64,000 nucleotides of DNA from Thiomicrorhabdus indica (GCF_004293625.1 NZ_CP033040.1:2371001-2435000), one strand, 5' to 3'. Counted from the first letter of the stretch, positions 36,621 through 47,336 are shown. The notes: a model not told the origin generated them from the letters alone. Program-made: numbers and translations.

Positions 36621-39511
36621 AACAGCGTCACCAACTTGACAAGTTATCACTGGGAGACTTAAGCCTTAACGGATTTGCTTTTTTGGGGATCTTCTTTAGT
36701 TTTATCGTTTTTTTCGCCCTCCAAATCTATTGGCAGTATAACGAAGCCAAACTCAACTTTGTTGAAAACACACACCTTCTTGAAAAGCGTTTTTTGTTAG
36801 AAGAGCAAAGCACTGAAACATTAATCAAGGCACTGGCACACTATTACTCTAGCCAAGTGGTTAAATCAGACAGTGACTTTAGCCACTTTGCGCAAAGCCT
36901 AATCCCACAACACCCCTATATAGATGCATTTGGAATTGCAAAAAAACTTAAAGATAGCGATCTGAATGCGTTTATCCAACAGCAACATAATCGAGGCTAT
37001 GAATCATTTAGAATTCAAAACAAGCAACTCTTCCAAGAATCATCCACGAATTTCACCAACGACTATTTAGCCGTCACACAAGTATTACCCATGAGTCCGC
37101 AGCACTCCGTTTATTTGGGGGAAGATTTATTTAGTTTGCCAACCTTGCAGCATGAGTTTGCAAATCAAGTCGAACAGAACAGCATGGGACTCTACTGGTT
37201 AAGAGCCCTAATGACTGACCAACAACTGGTGTTACTCAACCACCCGATTTACACGACACCGCCAAGCAGTCTGACTGCTGAAGAGCGTGCGGAAAATGTC
37301 ATTGGTAGCGTCTTCTTGTTTTTCAACATTTCACCGTTTATCGAACAAGCTGCTAACTCAGAAATTGCTTTTTTAGAGTCAATCGATTTACGAATTGACC
37401 ATCACCCACTAAAACATTACTGGCCGATTTACCGCGATCTTTCTCACCTCTCCACTGAAGATCGAAGCCTCATCGATTCATTGATTTTCAATTTTTTTGA
37501 CAATTTTCATTTCACAAATGAAATCAGTATTTCAGCGTTGCGCGATACCATCCGTTTAAAAATCGTCGCAAACTGGGATCAAAACGCATTAGATGTGATT
37601 TCTGCCACCTTATGGGGAGCAATCGGTGGGTTGCTATTCTTATTACTGAATTTCGTCATTAGCGTGTTTGGAACTTACACGAAACGCTTATTCAAAATGC
37701 AATCACGCCTAGAAGAAATTTTGCATACGTCACATGATGCGGTGATTATCACCAATAAATCAGGTGAGATTCTAAGTTGGAACCCTCGCTGCGAAGAACT
37801 GTTTGGCTATCACTATGACGAAATGATCGGTCAGTCACTGATTCAACTTTTTACACAGCTTTCAGAAAATAACCTACAAGACCCAGTAGAGCAAAAACTG
37901 CTTAAATTATTTTCAAAAGATTCACCGGCCGGTAAAGCTTTAACATTCAATGAAAAATTATTGGAACTTTACCTGCTCAATCGGGACAAAAAACGTATTC
38001 TGGTTGAGATTTCTTACTCGATTTTATCCGTCAATGATACCGAAGAGATCAGTCTATTTATCCAAGACATCACCTATCAAAGACAAACGGAATCTGAAAT
38101 CAAGCAGTTGGCGTATTACGACCCTCTGACAAACCTAGAAAACCGGGTTCTATTTAAACAGAATTTTGAAAGTCTATTAAATCGCCCAAACACACCCGAT
38201 TTTAGCGTGTACTTTATTGACTTGGATGGCTTCAAACAGATCAACGATACCCTTGGTCACAGCATTGGTGATGAGCTATTAAAAGTGATTGCTCGAAGAA
38301 TCGTCAACACGATTCAAGGCGCACATTGTCCACATCATATCTGCAGGTTTGGTGGCGACGAATTCATTATCTTAATTGAAACCGCAGACGACAACCTCAC
38401 TAAAGTACTCCTTGAACGCCTGTTGTTGAAAATACAACGCATGATTCGCATCGATGGCAATGAAATGCAAGTCAGTGCCAGTATTGGTGTCACCTTCTAC
38501 CCTGAGCATGGTAAAGATATGGACACCCTTCTTCGTCATGCAGATACCGCCATGTATGAAGCCAAAGGGCTAGGAAAAAACACTTATTCAATTTATCAAA
38601 ACGAGATGACCGAACAACTTTCTCGCCGCTTATTACTTGAAAAACACCTGAGACTGGCACTGGAATACAATGAATTCAGTCTAGTCTATCAGCCGCAGAT
38701 GGATTTAGAATCCGGCCAAATAATTGGTGTTGAAGCATTAATTCGTTGGAACAACCAATCGCTCGGCTTTATCAGTCCTGACCAATTTATTCCGATTGCT
38801 GAGGAGAGCCGAATGATTATTGAAATCGGCGACTGGGTGGTCGACACCTGCATTCAGCAACTCATCAAGTGGCAACACACGCAAATGGATGGTCTCCACA
38901 TCGCTATTAACGTCAGTAGCGTTCAGTTCAACTTCGCAGGATTTGTCGATGGCGTTTATGACAAAATGCGCAAAGCCGGACTGCCTTCAAAATTGCTTGA
39001 AATCGAATTGACCGAACGCACAGTTATGGACAATGCCGATGAAAATGTCGAACGCTTTAACGATATTCGTAACCAAGGATTTGGTTTATCGGTGGATGAC
39101 TTTGGGACCGGCTATTCATCACTGAGTTATTTAAAACGATTCCCTCTAAGCATTTTGAAAATCGATAAAAGCTTTGTAGACGGTTTGCCAACCGATGATG
39201 ACGATATTAGTATTGCCACGGCAATTTTGAATTTAGCTCATAGTTTAAACATCAATGTTGTCGCTGAAGGCGTTGAAACCATTGAACAACTGCTATTCTT
39301 AAAAGAGGCAAAATGTAACTATGCACAAGGCTACTTTATTAGCCGCCCACTTCCTGCCAAAGACTTTGAGGCTTGGCTTGAGCAGAAAACGCGCTGCTTC
39401 TATCAATCAGAAGAATTCCATCTCGCCCTGAAAAAAATTACCTCTTCAGAAATTGAAGGATTTGAAGCTAAGACAGCACTTACCAAAACGGATTTATCAT
39501 CCGATGCGTAA
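36617..39511 (+). CDS. CHASE-PAS-GGDEF-EAL membrane c-di-GMP enzyme
   Basis: This 964-residue protein has a transmembrane helix near 22-40, a periplasmic CHASE-like domain (about 45-325), a second helix near 335-355, a PAS domain (about 365-490) and a GGDEF domain with intact FGGDEF and [14 protein letters not shown]. Its EAL domain is also intact ([36 protein letters not shown]). Both catalytic activities could be functional. It is translated from an ATGA overlap with the binding-protein gene, which suggests a periplasmic ligand is relayed to c-di-GMP level. ACCGGCCGGT at 37924 is read SPAGK inside the PAS domain. Its output could feed LapD. Confidence 0.92.
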   Translation: MKQRHQLDKLSLGDLSLNGFAFLGIFFSFIVFFALQIYWQYNEAKLNFVENTHLLEKRFLLEEQSTETLIKALAHYYSSQVVKSDSDFSHFAQSLIPQHPYIDAFGIAKKLKDSDLNAFIQQQHNRGYESFRIQNKQLFQESSTNFTNDYLAVTQVLPMSPQHSVYLGEDLFSLPTLQHEFANQVEQNSMGLYWLRALMTDQQLVLLNHPIYTTPPSSLTAEERAENVIGSVFLFFNISPFIEQAANSEIAFLESIDLRIDHHPLKHYWPIYRDLSHLSTEDRSLIDSLIFNFFDNFHFTNEISISALRDTIRLKIVANWDQNALDVISATLWGAIGGLLFLLLNFVISVFGTYTKRLFKMQSRLEEILHTSHDAVIITNKSGEILSWNPRCEELFGYHYDEMIGQSLIQLFTQLSENNLQDPVEQKLLKLFSKDSPAGKALTFNEKLLELYLLNRDKKRILVEISYSILSVNDTEEISLFIQDITYQRQTESEIKQLAYYDPLTNLENRVLFKQNFESLLNRPNTPDFSVYFIDLDGFKQINDTLGHSIGDELLKVIARRIVNTIQGAHCPHHICRFGGDEFIILIETADDNLTKVLLERLLLKIQRMIRIDGNEMQVSASIGVTFYPEHGKDMDTLLRHADTAMYEAKGLGKNTYSIYQNEMTEQLSRRLLLEKHLRLALEYNEFSLVYQPQMDLESGQIIGVEALIRWNNQSLGFISPDQFIPIAEESRMIIEIGDWVVDTCIQQLIKWQHTQMDGLHIAINVSSVQFNFAGFVDGVYDKMRKAGLPSKLLEIELTERTVMDNADENVERFNDIRNQGFGLSVDDFGTGYSSLSYLKRFPLSILKIDKSFVDGLPTDDDDISIATAILNLAHSLNINVVAEGVETIEQLLFLKEAKCNYAQGYFISRPLPAKDFEAWLEQKTRCFYQSEEFHLALKKITSSEIEGFEAKTALTKTDLSSDA

Positions 39512-39833
39512 TGGACAAAAATACAACCCCTTTTTTTGGATGCTATATTTACTGATACGCTTTTATCAACTATTTATTAGCCCAGTTATTGGCCCTCGTT
39601 GCCGTTTCTATCCAACCTGTTCAAGCTACACGATTGAAGCCTTGAAAACCCACGGAGTGATTTGCGGCAGTTGGCTAGCCATTAAGCGGATAAGTTCTTG
39701 CCACCCAGGCAATCCAGGAGGCGTAGATCCAGTCCCAGAATGCGGTTGTCATTGCAAATCACACCGGCCGGTAGAAAGTTCAGATTCCAACTCTAAGAAT
39801 CTCCCCTCTCATACCAGCAAAGATGAAGACTGA
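39504..39833 (+). CDS. yidD: YidD membrane-protein insertion efficiency factor
   Basis: The family signature [20 protein letters not shown] followed by [13 protein letters not shown] and [15 protein letters not shown] identifies YidD, a small protein that assists YidC. The start is uncertain. ATG 39504 overlaps the upstream stop by eight bases. ATG 39540 gives a more typical short N-terminus, and 39453 would extend far into the upstream gene. The tail after GCHC is long, polar and poorly conserved. It contains ACCGGCCGGT at 39763 read HRPV, as if the palindrome were added at the gene's end. The usual rnpA/yidC neighbours are absent. Confidence 0.85.
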   Translation: MRNGQKYNPFFWMLYLLIRFYQLFISPVIGPRCRFYPTCSSYTIEALKTHGVICGSWLAIKRISSCHPGNPGGVDPVPECGCHCKSHRPVESSDSNSKNLPSHTSKDED

Positions 39834-39882
39834 CATCTAAAATTCATAATCAGCCTTTTCAAACACGCTAAACTAATATAAT

Positions 39883-40150
39883 TAGTCGATTCTGAATAAC
39901 TCGTTTAATTTATGGCAAAGCCAGTTTTTATACTCAACAAGGCAGAATGCAGAAATGCTATCTAGATAACATAAGGCATTCTAACGCAGTGGAGTGAAAA
40001 CTGGCGCAGCCCCTTCGAGTGGGCGTTTAAGCAGATATTCTCGTTGTTGTGAATCTCAATAATGGAATAACCATTATCTTCAATCCACGCCTAGAGCCTA
40101 TCTGCTTAAACATCCCACATAAATCTAAAACAGTTATTCAGAGTCGACTA
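39883..40150. mobile_element. 268-bp MITE-like element with 19-bp terminal inverted repeats
   Basis: The ends are TAGTCGATTCTGAATAACT (39883-39901) and its near-complement at 40132-40150 (one mismatch). Looser similarity extends to about 32 bp. Each end begins with TA, as expected for insertion at TA by IS630/Tc1-mariner-type transposases, though that family is only inferred. Inside, nested inverted repeats (GCCAGTTTT/AAAACTGGC, AGAATGC/GCATTCT, palindromic TATCTAGATA, GTTTAAGCAGATA/TATCTGCTTAAAC) would fold into a branched structure. There is no open reading frame. It fills the yidD-ppk spacer. Confidence 0.65.
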
Positions 40151-40225
40151 TTTAGTTAACCAATTAAAAGGTCGTGAAAACGGCCTTTCTCATATCAGAA
40201 AAACATTCTTCAAACAGGAACTTTC

Positions 40226-42355
40226 ATGAACGACTCATCTGCACCTGATGCACTCGACTATCCTAAGTTTATCAACCGTGAACGCAGCCTTTTAGAGTTT
40301 AACCGACGCGTTCTCGCACAAGCCAAACGTGATGATATTCCTCTTTTGGAGAGGTTAAAATACCTGTGTATTTCAAGTTCTAATATGGATGAATTTTTTG
40401 AGGTCCGTCTGGCTAGTTTGTATGAAATGAGTCACGAACCCAATATGAGAACCAAACCGGATAACGCCAATCCAAATGAGGTTATTGATGAACTTTCAGA
40501 TGTCGCACACAACATAGTGCAAGATCAATATGCGACTTTGAACCATATTTTAGTACCCGAACTGCAAAAGGAAGGCATCCGTTTTTTACGTCGAACACAC
40601 TGGAATGACACGCAAAAAAGCTGGATTAACCAATTTTTTAAAGAGTCGCTGCAACCTGTTTTCAGCGCAGTCGGTCTCGACCCATCTCACCCATTCCCTC
40701 GCGTACTCAATAAAAGTTTGAACTTTATTGTCTCACTTGAAGGCAAAGATGCCTTTGGTCGATCCAATGGGTTAGCGATTGTGCCAGTCCCTCGCTCTCT
40801 ACCTCGTATTATCAAGCTTCCCGACCATGCAACCGATGGTGACAACGATTTTGTTTTCTTATCATCGATTCTTCATGCTCACGTATCGGAGCTTTTCCCA
40901 GGGATGACTGTTACAGGGTGTTACCAATTCCGTTTGACTCGTAACACAAACCTATTTATCGATGAAGAAGAAGTCGAAGACATTATGAGTGCACTTCGAG
41001 GAGAACTATCAAGTCGTGATTACGGTGGAGCGATTCGTTTAGAAGTCGCAGACAACTGCCCTCCACATTTGGTCGAATACTTACTAGACCGTTTCCAACT
41101 GACTCGCCGAGCGTTATATCAAGTTCACGGGCCGGTAAATTTACATCGATTGAATGCAGTGCCTGATATGGCACAACGTCCTGACTTGCAATTTGAACCT
41201 TTTACGCCGAAAAAACTGTCTAAAAAGCTACCTCCTACAAAGGCATTTAAACTGTTTACCCGTCAAAAGAAAACAGACAGTATTTTTGAACAGATTGCCG
41301 CCAAAGATATTCTGTTACACCACCCTTATGACTCTTTTGCTCCGGTCATTAATTTCCTTAAGCAAGCCGCCAAGGATCCTGAGGTTTTAGCTATTCGCAT
41401 GACGCTTTACCGCACAGGTGAAAAATCGGACATTATCAAAGCGTTGGAACGCGCAGCACAAAATGGTAAAGAAGTCACCGCAGTGGTTGAACTTCGTGCT
41501 CGTTTTGACGAAGACAATAACATTACCCAAGCCATGAAACTGCAGGAAGCTGGTGCCCATGTGGTTTACGGAGTGGTTGGCTATAAAACCCATGCCAAGA
41601 TGATTCATGTCGTTCGTCGAGAAGCTGGAAAGATCAAATTCTACACGCACCTTGGGACAGGAAACTATCATCACATCACCACACGTTTCTATACTGATTT
41701 TGGTCTATTGACCGCGAATCAAACCATTGGAGAAGATGTATCCAAAGTTTTTCAGCAGTTGACAAGTTTGGGCGACACCAAAGGCCTGAGCAAATTACTG
41801 CAATCACCTTTCACATTGCAAAGTGGAATGGTCGAGCGCATTCAAAGAGAAGCAGACAATGCACGCAAAGGTTTACCGGCCCGTATTATTGCCAAAATGA
41901 ATGGTTTAGAAGAAGAAGGTGTTATTGAAGCCCTTTATGAAGCTTCCCAAGCAGGTGTCAAAATTGATTTAATCATTCGAGGAATATGCAGTCTTCGTCC
42001 TGGAGTACCTGGATTGTCTGAAAACATTACCGTCACCTCAATTATTGGTCGCTTTTTAGAGCATCATCGAATTTACTATTTTGCCAATCATGGCAAAGAT
42101 CCAGAACTGTTCTGCTCAAGTGCCGACTGGATGCGTCGTAACCTATTCTCACGTGTAGAGACTTGCTTCCCAGTACTTGATCACGAATGTTTCCAACAAG
42201 TTTACACTGAAGGTTTGGTCATTTATCTAGAAGATAATATCGGTGCCTGGCAATTACAGCCAGATGGTTGCTATAAATCCGTTAAAGAACTTAATCCAAA
42301 CCTCCCGGACTTTTCCTCACAGCAGAGCTTAATCGATAAATACAACGCAAATTAG
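40226..42355 (+). CDS. ppk: Polyphosphate kinase 1
   Basis: The 709-residue PPK1 reversibly polymerises the gamma-phosphate of ATP into polyphosphate. It shows the N-terminal domain (FINRERSLLEFNRRVLAQA), SSNMDEFFEVR, the head domain, and the two phospholipase-D-like C-terminal domains. The active His lies in GYKTHAKMIHV (near 455), and a second conserved His lies in LEHHRIYYF (near 612). SADWMRRNL and RVETCFPV are also typical. It is followed after 170 bp by ppx in the same orientation, the classical ppk-ppx pair. A good ribosome-binding site (AGGAA) precedes the ATG. Confidence 0.96.
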   Translation: MNDSSAPDALDYPKFINRERSLLEFNRRVLAQAKRDDIPLLERLKYLCISSSNMDEFFEVRLASLYEMSHEPNMRTKPDNANPNEVIDELSDVAHNIVQDQYATLNHILVPELQKEGIRFLRRTHWNDTQKSWINQFFKESLQPVFSAVGLDPSHPFPRVLNKSLNFIVSLEGKDAFGRSNGLAIVPVPRSLPRIIKLPDHATDGDNDFVFLSSILHAHVSELFPGMTVTGCYQFRLTRNTNLFIDEEEVEDIMSALRGELSSRDYGGAIRLEVADNCPPHLVEYLLDRFQLTRRALYQVHGPVNLHRLNAVPDMAQRPDLQFEPFTPKKLSKKLPPTKAFKLFTRQKKTDSIFEQIAAKDILLHHPYDSFAPVINFLKQAAKDPEVLAIRMTLYRTGEKSDIIKALERAAQNGKEVTAVVELRARFDEDNNITQAMKLQEAGAHVVYGVVGYKTHAKMIHVVRREAGKIKFYTHLGTGNYHHITTRFYTDFGLLTANQTIGEDVSKVFQQLTSLGDTKGLSKLLQSPFTLQSGMVERIQREADNARKGLPARIIAKMNGLEEEGVIEALYEASQAGVKIDLIIRGICSLRPGVPGLSENITVTSIIGRFLEHHRIYYFANHGKDPELFCSSADWMRRNLFSRVETCFPVLDHECFQQVYTEGLVIYLEDNIGAWQLQPDGCYKSVKELNPNLPDFSSQQSLIDKYNAN

Positions 42356-42534
42356 GTCGTTCCAGTACTCTGGCAAAGTTTTTTTGCCGGAGTCTGCAAA
42401 AAACTCTGTCAACTTTATACGTAACATTGCGAGTATTTTTACTCGAAATCCTGTTTTCAGACAAAAAATCAGGTTTCCTCACACAGAAAAAGCAAAAAAA
42501 GCGCTAAACTTAGCGACCATTAATTTTGCCTTTC

Positions 42535-44133
42535 ATGAATGGAATGCGGTTTATGCCCAATACACAGACTTCAACCATAACGTCCGATACCCTTCAGACA
42601 TCCTTTGCACTTTCACCTGAATCCATTGGAATCAGTCCTAAAGAAGATGCGTTCTATGCAGCGATAGATTTAGGCTCCAATAGCTTTCACATGATTGTGG
42701 CTCGACAAACTCACGGGCAAGTGCAAATAGTCGATAAACACAAGGAAATGGTTCGTTTACGGGCCGGCCTCGATTCAAAAAACAATCTCACCGTGAGTGC
42801 TTTTGAACATGGCATTGCCTGCCTAGAACGTTTTGGCCAACGCATAAAAGATATTCCGGCTGAAAATATTCGTGCCGTAGGTACCAACACTTTGCGAAAT
42901 GCAAAAAACAGCAGAGAGTTCCTTGCTCAAGCAAGAAAAGCGCTCGGCCACAGCATTCAAATTATTGCCGGCCAAGAAGAGGCTCGTCTAATTTATCTAG
43001 GGGTTGCTCATGGCTTACCAAAAAGTGATGAACAACGCCTAGTCATGGATATTGGCGGTGGCAGTACCGAATACATTATCGGTAAAGGCATTCAAAACAG
43101 TCATTTGACCTCGACCGAAATGGGTTGCGTATCCATGACTCAAGCATTTTTTGATAATGACCAAATCACGCTTGAGAAAATGGCTGACGCCATTACCAAA
43201 TGTCGTCAAATTCTTCGCCCCCATGTTCAGCAACTCAAGCAACAGAGCTGGGATTGCGCTTTCGGCGCCTCAGGAACCATTAAAGCTATTGGTCAAATCT
43301 TGGAACAGAATCAATGGAGTGAAGGTGGCATTACATTTACCGGCCTGCAAAAGCTCACAGATAAGCTGATTGCCGCTGGCGGCTGTGAAACCGCCAAAAT
43401 AGAAGGATTAAAAGACGAGCGAAAACCGGTTTTAGCCGGAGGTTTAGCAATTTTAATGGCAACTTTTATGGAACTTGAAATTGATGTCATGCAAGTTTCT
43501 GCCAACGCTCTACGCGAAGGTTTGATTTACGACACACTTGGTCGACTCTATGCCGATGATGCGCGTAATAGTAGCGTACGAGCTTTGCAAAAATGGATGC
43601 GAGTGGACGAAGCGCATGGTGAACAGGTTGCGCAAACCGCCCTTTCGCTTTTTAAACAATCTCATAATGTTTGGCGCCTGCATGGTTCGGACTATAACTT
43701 TGCGCAGTTGCTCACTTGGGCAAGTCAGCTTTACGAATGTGGTAAAGCAATCAGCTATAAACGCTACCGCCATCACAGTGCCTATTTAATTTACCAATCA
43801 GAACTAGCCGGTTTCGACCAGCAAGAGAAACAAATTCTTAGCCTGTTGACGCTTCATCATCGCGGTAAATTCAATCGAAATTTATTCTCAGAATTTGACG
43901 AAGAACTGGCTCAACAACTGACCTATTTGACGTTGATTTTGCGTCTTGCCACACGAATTCATCGAGGTCGAGACCAAAACACACCAGAGCCAACACTCGT
44001 GATTATGGATAATGACCAGATTCACCTTGAATTTGAAAATAATTGGCTGGAAGAACATCCTCTCAGTCGATTGGATTTAGAAACCGAAGCCAAAAACTTG
44101 GCTGATGCAGGATTTGAGCTAACTCTGTGTTAA
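42535..44133 (+). CDS. ppx: Exopolyphosphatase (Ppx/GppA family)
   Basis: This ASKHA-fold phosphatase releases Pi from polyphosphate ends or converts pppGpp to ppGpp. Motifs are YAAIDLGSNSFHMIVA, VGTNTLRNAKN, MDIGGGSTEYIIG and FGASGTIKAIG, with a C-terminal HD-like helical domain (HHSAYLIYQSELAGF, LTLHHRGKF). The length of about 530 fits full-length Ppx. In-frame starts at 42526 (TTG), 42535, 42544 and 42553 cannot be separated confidently. A small dyad CGCTAA-AC-TTAGCG lies upstream at 42502-42515. It follows ppk, so synthesis and breakdown of polyphosphate are encoded together. Confidence 0.92.
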   Translation: MNGMRFMPNTQTSTITSDTLQTSFALSPESIGISPKEDAFYAAIDLGSNSFHMIVARQTHGQVQIVDKHKEMVRLRAGLDSKNNLTVSAFEHGIACLERFGQRIKDIPAENIRAVGTNTLRNAKNSREFLAQARKALGHSIQIIAGQEEARLIYLGVAHGLPKSDEQRLVMDIGGGSTEYIIGKGIQNSHLTSTEMGCVSMTQAFFDNDQITLEKMADAITKCRQILRPHVQQLKQQSWDCAFGASGTIKAIGQILEQNQWSEGGITFTGLQKLTDKLIAAGGCETAKIEGLKDERKPVLAGGLAILMATFMELEIDVMQVSANALREGLIYDTLGRLYADDARNSSVRALQKWMRVDEAHGEQVAQTALSLFKQSHNVWRLHGSDYNFAQLLTWASQLYECGKAISYKRYRHHSAYLIYQSELAGFDQQEKQILSLLTLHHRGKFNRNLFSEFDEELAQQLTYLTLILRLATRIHRGRDQNTPEPTLVIMDNDQIHLEFENNWLEEHPLSRLDLETEAKNLADAGFELTLC

Positions 44134-44154
44134 AAGCAGGACTCTATTCATGAG

Positions 44155-44222
44155 GTTTATTCATACTGTTCGCTTTGCGATGGCCTTTCATGGTTATCGC
44201 AAAGCGTGTAGTACGAATAAAC
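44155..44222. terminator. Long hairpin between convergent ppx and reductase genes
   Basis: Outer arms GTTTATTCATAC / GTACGAATAAAC (11 of 12 pairs) enclose inner arms CGCTTTGCGAT / ATCGCAAAGCG (11 of 11). It lacks a clear T-run but lies exactly between convergent genes. The outer right arm recurs at 29974-29985 with a similar inner context, so it is a dispersed repeat and not only a terminator. Confidence 0.6.
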
Positions 44223-44247
44223 TAATACAACCTTTTACCTAAGCGGG

Positions 44248-45366
44248 CTAATACACATCCATTTGAATACGCTTTTCTCTGCGCATTTGTTGCCAGTAAT
44301 TCTCGGCTTCCGTTTCTGTCAAATTGAGCTTTTCAGCAAACCATTCTTGCCATAAGGCTTGCACCGCCACCGCCATTTTATCTTGGCTGCCACACAAATA
44401 AACAAGTGCACCCTGTTGCCAACTTTCCCAAACTTTATCGGCATTTTGCTTGAGCACATCTTGCACATACGCTTTTGGTTCCACTCTGGAAAATGCAAAA
44501 TCGACGTTTAAAAACCCCTTATTTTTCCAAGCATTCAATTTTTCACAATGCAAGCATGTTTTTTCTGGATCTGTTTCACCAAAAAACAGCCAATTGTCGG
44601 TTGCTTGGTTGGCAACACGCTGTTCCATAAACCCTAGAAATGGCGCTAAACCTGTGCCACTAGCAATCATAATAATCGGAGAATCCTTACCGGCCGGTAA
44701 CTTAAAGGTAGGATTAGATTTAATATCAATCGTCAAAACTTTACCGGCCGGTTGATTCGCCAACCAATTCGACACAACCCCTAAACGAGTCCGTCCAGAA
44801 GATTGATATTCAACGCGGCGATACAGAAGTCTTAACGGTGACAGTGATGAAGCAACGTCGTGAGTATTGGCACTCGCTATCGAGTAATAACGGGGAGCCA
44901 AAGGTGAAAGCAACTGCAAAAAGTCAGCACCCAAACGTTGTATTTCTGGAATATCTTCAAGTAAATCAACTACATCTTTTCCTTGCGCATAGTCCATCAT
45001 CGCTGCACGATCTGACCAGCGATCCAACCCAATCTGAAACTGGCGTTGCAGTTTATTGAGAATCGCAGGGTTAAGTTGTGTAATTTCTAAACTCTCGACT
45101 AAAGCTTTACCGGCCGGTAAGTTTCCAAAACGTTTCAGCTCCACCTCGGCTTTGGAATCAATCTTCAATAAGGCTAAAACTTTCTCAACCAAACTATCAG
45201 GATTTAAGCCTGAAACCAACGCCCAATCACCTGGTTGATAATCAAATGCATGAGTCTCATTTAATGGAACCAACTCAATTGAAAAAATATCTTTGTCCGC
45301 TTGCGGCGTGAGTTGTTGATTCGATTGAATTTTGGCGAGAACAGCTGTCATAACAACATCCAACAA
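44248..45366 (-). CDS. CysJ-like FAD/NADPH reductase lacking the flavodoxin domain
   Basis: This 372-residue protein corresponds to the C-terminal two-thirds of sulfite reductase flavoprotein. It has an FAD-binding domain with an inserted helical connecting domain and the RYYSIAS motif, then the NADP-binding domain with MIASGTGLAPFLGF and YLCGSQDKM, ending in RIQMDVY as CysJ does. The N-terminal flavodoxin domain is absent, so the electron acceptor must be a separate flavodoxin, ferredoxin or partner protein, not seen nearby. Three ACCGGCCGGT copies (44689, 44743, 45109) are all read PAG (LPAGK or QPAGK). ATG 45351 is an alternative start. Confidence 0.8.
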   Translation of the reverse strand: MLDVVMTAVLAKIQSNQQLTPQADKDIFSIELVPLNETHAFDYQPGDWALVSGLNPDSLVEKVLALLKIDSKAEVELKRFGNLPAGKALVESLEITQLNPAILNKLQRQFQIGLDRWSDRAAMMDYAQGKDVVDLLEDIPEIQRLGADFLQLLSPLAPRYYSIASANTHDVASSLSPLRLLYRRVEYQSSGRTRLGVVSNWLANQPAGKVLTIDIKSNPTFKLPAGKDSPIIMIASGTGLAPFLGFMEQRVANQATDNWLFFGETDPEKTCLHCEKLNAWKNKGFLNVDFAFSRVEPKAYVQDVLKQNADKVWESWQQGALVYLCGSQDKMAVAVQALWQEWFAEKLNLTETEAENYWQQMRREKRIQMDVY

Positions 45367-45504
45367 ATTTAAGTATCGCTATGCTACCAAAATTTAGGAA
45401 ATGAATACTTTGAAAGAGTGACAAACTTATGACAGCAAGCTGAGTTAACACAGCTTGCAATAGAGGAAATGAGGCAATAATAGCAAAACTACTGAAAGGA
45501 CGTC

Positions 45505-46062
45505 TTAGGCACCCATCATGCGCTGCAAGAGTGTTGACGCTAAAGGCGATAACGCGACCAAAGTCACTGCTGAAGCCAGACCTGCAATAATCCCCACAGC
45601 GGCATTTTGTAAAACCGGCCCTCGATTAATATCCAAAGCACTCATCTGCTTTTCCATCGCAGAAAAAATCTTTACTTGCTTATTCATCAAACCATTTAGC
45701 GTGTGAATTTGCTTAAAGAGAAGTTGTTGCTCTTTTTCAATTTCAGAACGTGACTGCAAAGATTGCACTTTCACCTGTTGCAATTGACGATTTAAATCGC
45801 CCATAGTTGCATCCATCTGCTTAACGAGGCTTTGTAAAGATTCTTTATCTTGCTGAACCCACTCCAGTTCAGACGGCACAAAACTTTGACGAGGCATATC
45901 ATTCATCATATCGTCATCAATATCCATATCACGGTGATAACCTCCTGATCTGGACGTTTGCGCGGAACCTCGTTTTAATGCCTGTTCCAACAAAGACCCC
46001 TGACTTCCACCCATTCGACTTTTTGATGCCAATGGTTCAACAGTTCTTAAATCAATCGCCAT
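45505..46062 (-). CDS. Hypothetical coiled-coil protein with C-terminal hydrophobic segment
   Basis: This 185-residue protein is unrecognised. The N-terminal 60 residues are polar and probably disordered (Gly/Ser-rich, then an acidic DIDDDMMND patch). Residues about 70-140 are a predicted coiled coil with heptad Gln/Leu/Lys pattern. Residues 150-182 are hydrophobic (AAVGIIAGLASAVTLVALSP) and could be one long or two short membrane helices. It may be a membrane-tethered scaffold. It lies alone between a reductase gene and nfo, transcribed leftward. Confidence 0.65.
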   Translation of the reverse strand: MAIDLRTVEPLASKSRMGGSQGSLLEQALKRGSAQTSRSGGYHRDMDIDDDMMNDMPRQSFVPSELEWVQQDKESLQSLVKQMDATMGDLNRQLQQVKVQSLQSRSEIEKEQQLLFKQIHTLNGLMNKQVKIFSAMEKQMSALDINRGPVLQNAAVGIIAGLASAVTLVALSPLASTLLQRMMGA

Positions 46063-46279
46063 AACAAATTCCTCTTTATTTGCCCTAAGTTTCGTCTCTG
46101 CTGAGTCAAAATTTCCAACAGTTCAAATTTATTTGAGAGGGTTAAAACAGAATCTGTGCCAACTATTCACTTCCTCTTAATTTTTCCAAAAACCTTATGC
46201 AAGCTCACCCTTAAAAATCATAAGTTGGTACAATAAGCCACAATTTGTATCCGAACATTAAAAGAGACAGACAGCCTAA

Positions 46280-47128
46280 ATGAAATACATTGGAGCCCAT
46301 GTTTCAGCTGCCGGAGGAGTCGAAAACGCCCCCATCCGCGCTCACGAAATCGGTGCGACGGCCTTCGCACTCTTTACCAAAAATCAACGGCAATGGAAAG
46401 CCAAACCCCTCACCGATAAAAGCATTCGTGAATTTAAAGCCAACTGTCAAAAATTTGGCTTTGGGCCCGATCAAATCCTACCCCATGACAGCTACTTGAT
46501 TAATCTTGGGCATCCAGAGCCAGAAAAACGTCAAAAATCCTTAGATGCTTTTATTGATGAACTGGAACGCTGTGAATTACTTGGTATTAGACGTTTAAAT
46601 TTTCACCCAGGCAGCCATCTAAGGGAAATTTCTGAAACGGATTGCTTGGACTACATCGCTGAATCCATTAATGAAGCCCTTCAACAAACAAACGATGTGA
46701 TCGCTGTACTCGAAAATACCGCTGGGCAAGGTTCTAACCTTGGTCATCGTCATGAACAGTTGGCACACATCATAGAAAAAGTAGAAGATAAATCTCGAAT
46801 TGGTGTCTGCTTTGATACCTGTCACGCTTATGCCGGTGGTTATGACTTAAAAAACGACTACGAGGGCGTAATGCAAGATTTCAGCGATGTCATTGGTTTT
46901 AAATACCTACAAGGTATGCATTTAAATGACTCCAAAGCAACGTTAGGTCAAAGAGTTGATCGCCACCATAGCCTTGGCGAAGGTGAAATCGGCTGGCAAT
47001 GTTTTGAAAAAATCATGCAAGACCCTCGCATCGATAATATCCCCCTGACGTTAGAAACCATAGAACCAAACATCTGGCCAGAAGAGATTGCTCAGCTTAA
47101 AACCTTTGCAGGAATCAGTTCGACTTAA
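46280..47128 (+). CDS. nfo: Endonuclease IV
   Basis: This 282-residue AP endonuclease cleaves 5' to abasic sites in base-excision repair using three Zn2+. It starts [13 protein letters not shown] as in E. coli Nfo and retains the metal-ligand motifs [41 protein letters not shown] and the [12 protein letters not shown] segment, ending with LETIEPN. The length equals the family norm. Transcription is probably independent, with a 217-bp upstream spacer that holds nothing else recognisable. Confidence 0.96.
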   Translation: MKYIGAHVSAAGGVENAPIRAHEIGATAFALFTKNQRQWKAKPLTDKSIREFKANCQKFGFGPDQILPHDSYLINLGHPEPEKRQKSLDAFIDELERCELLGIRRLNFHPGSHLREISETDCLDYIAESINEALQQTNDVIAVLENTAGQGSNLGHRHEQLAHIIEKVEDKSRIGVCFDTCHAYAGGYDLKNDYEGVMQDFSDVIGFKYLQGMHLNDSKATLGQRVDRHHSLGEGEIGWQCFEKIMQDPRIDNIPLTLETIEPNIWPEEIAQLKTFAGISST

Positions 47129-47336
47129 ATGCTTCAACATCTCAATATCATTAAGTCCTGTCAAAAGCACGCATGTCGCTATTGGCTATGAATTATTTCC
47201 TTAAGGAACCTCTGATTGAATCGAAGAATTTGACGAACAGTTTTAATTTTCTGAAGCGCCAGATTAAAAAGATTAATTGCTAGAATTCTGCACAAAGATT
47301 AACATTAACCGACTTGTAAAAAGGATCCCTCAACCA

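Noticed and set aside
39883-40150. An integron attC site or tRNA
   Set aside because: The element folds, but has no RYYYAAC/GTTRRRY boxes, no integrase nearby, and no tRNA T-loop signature.
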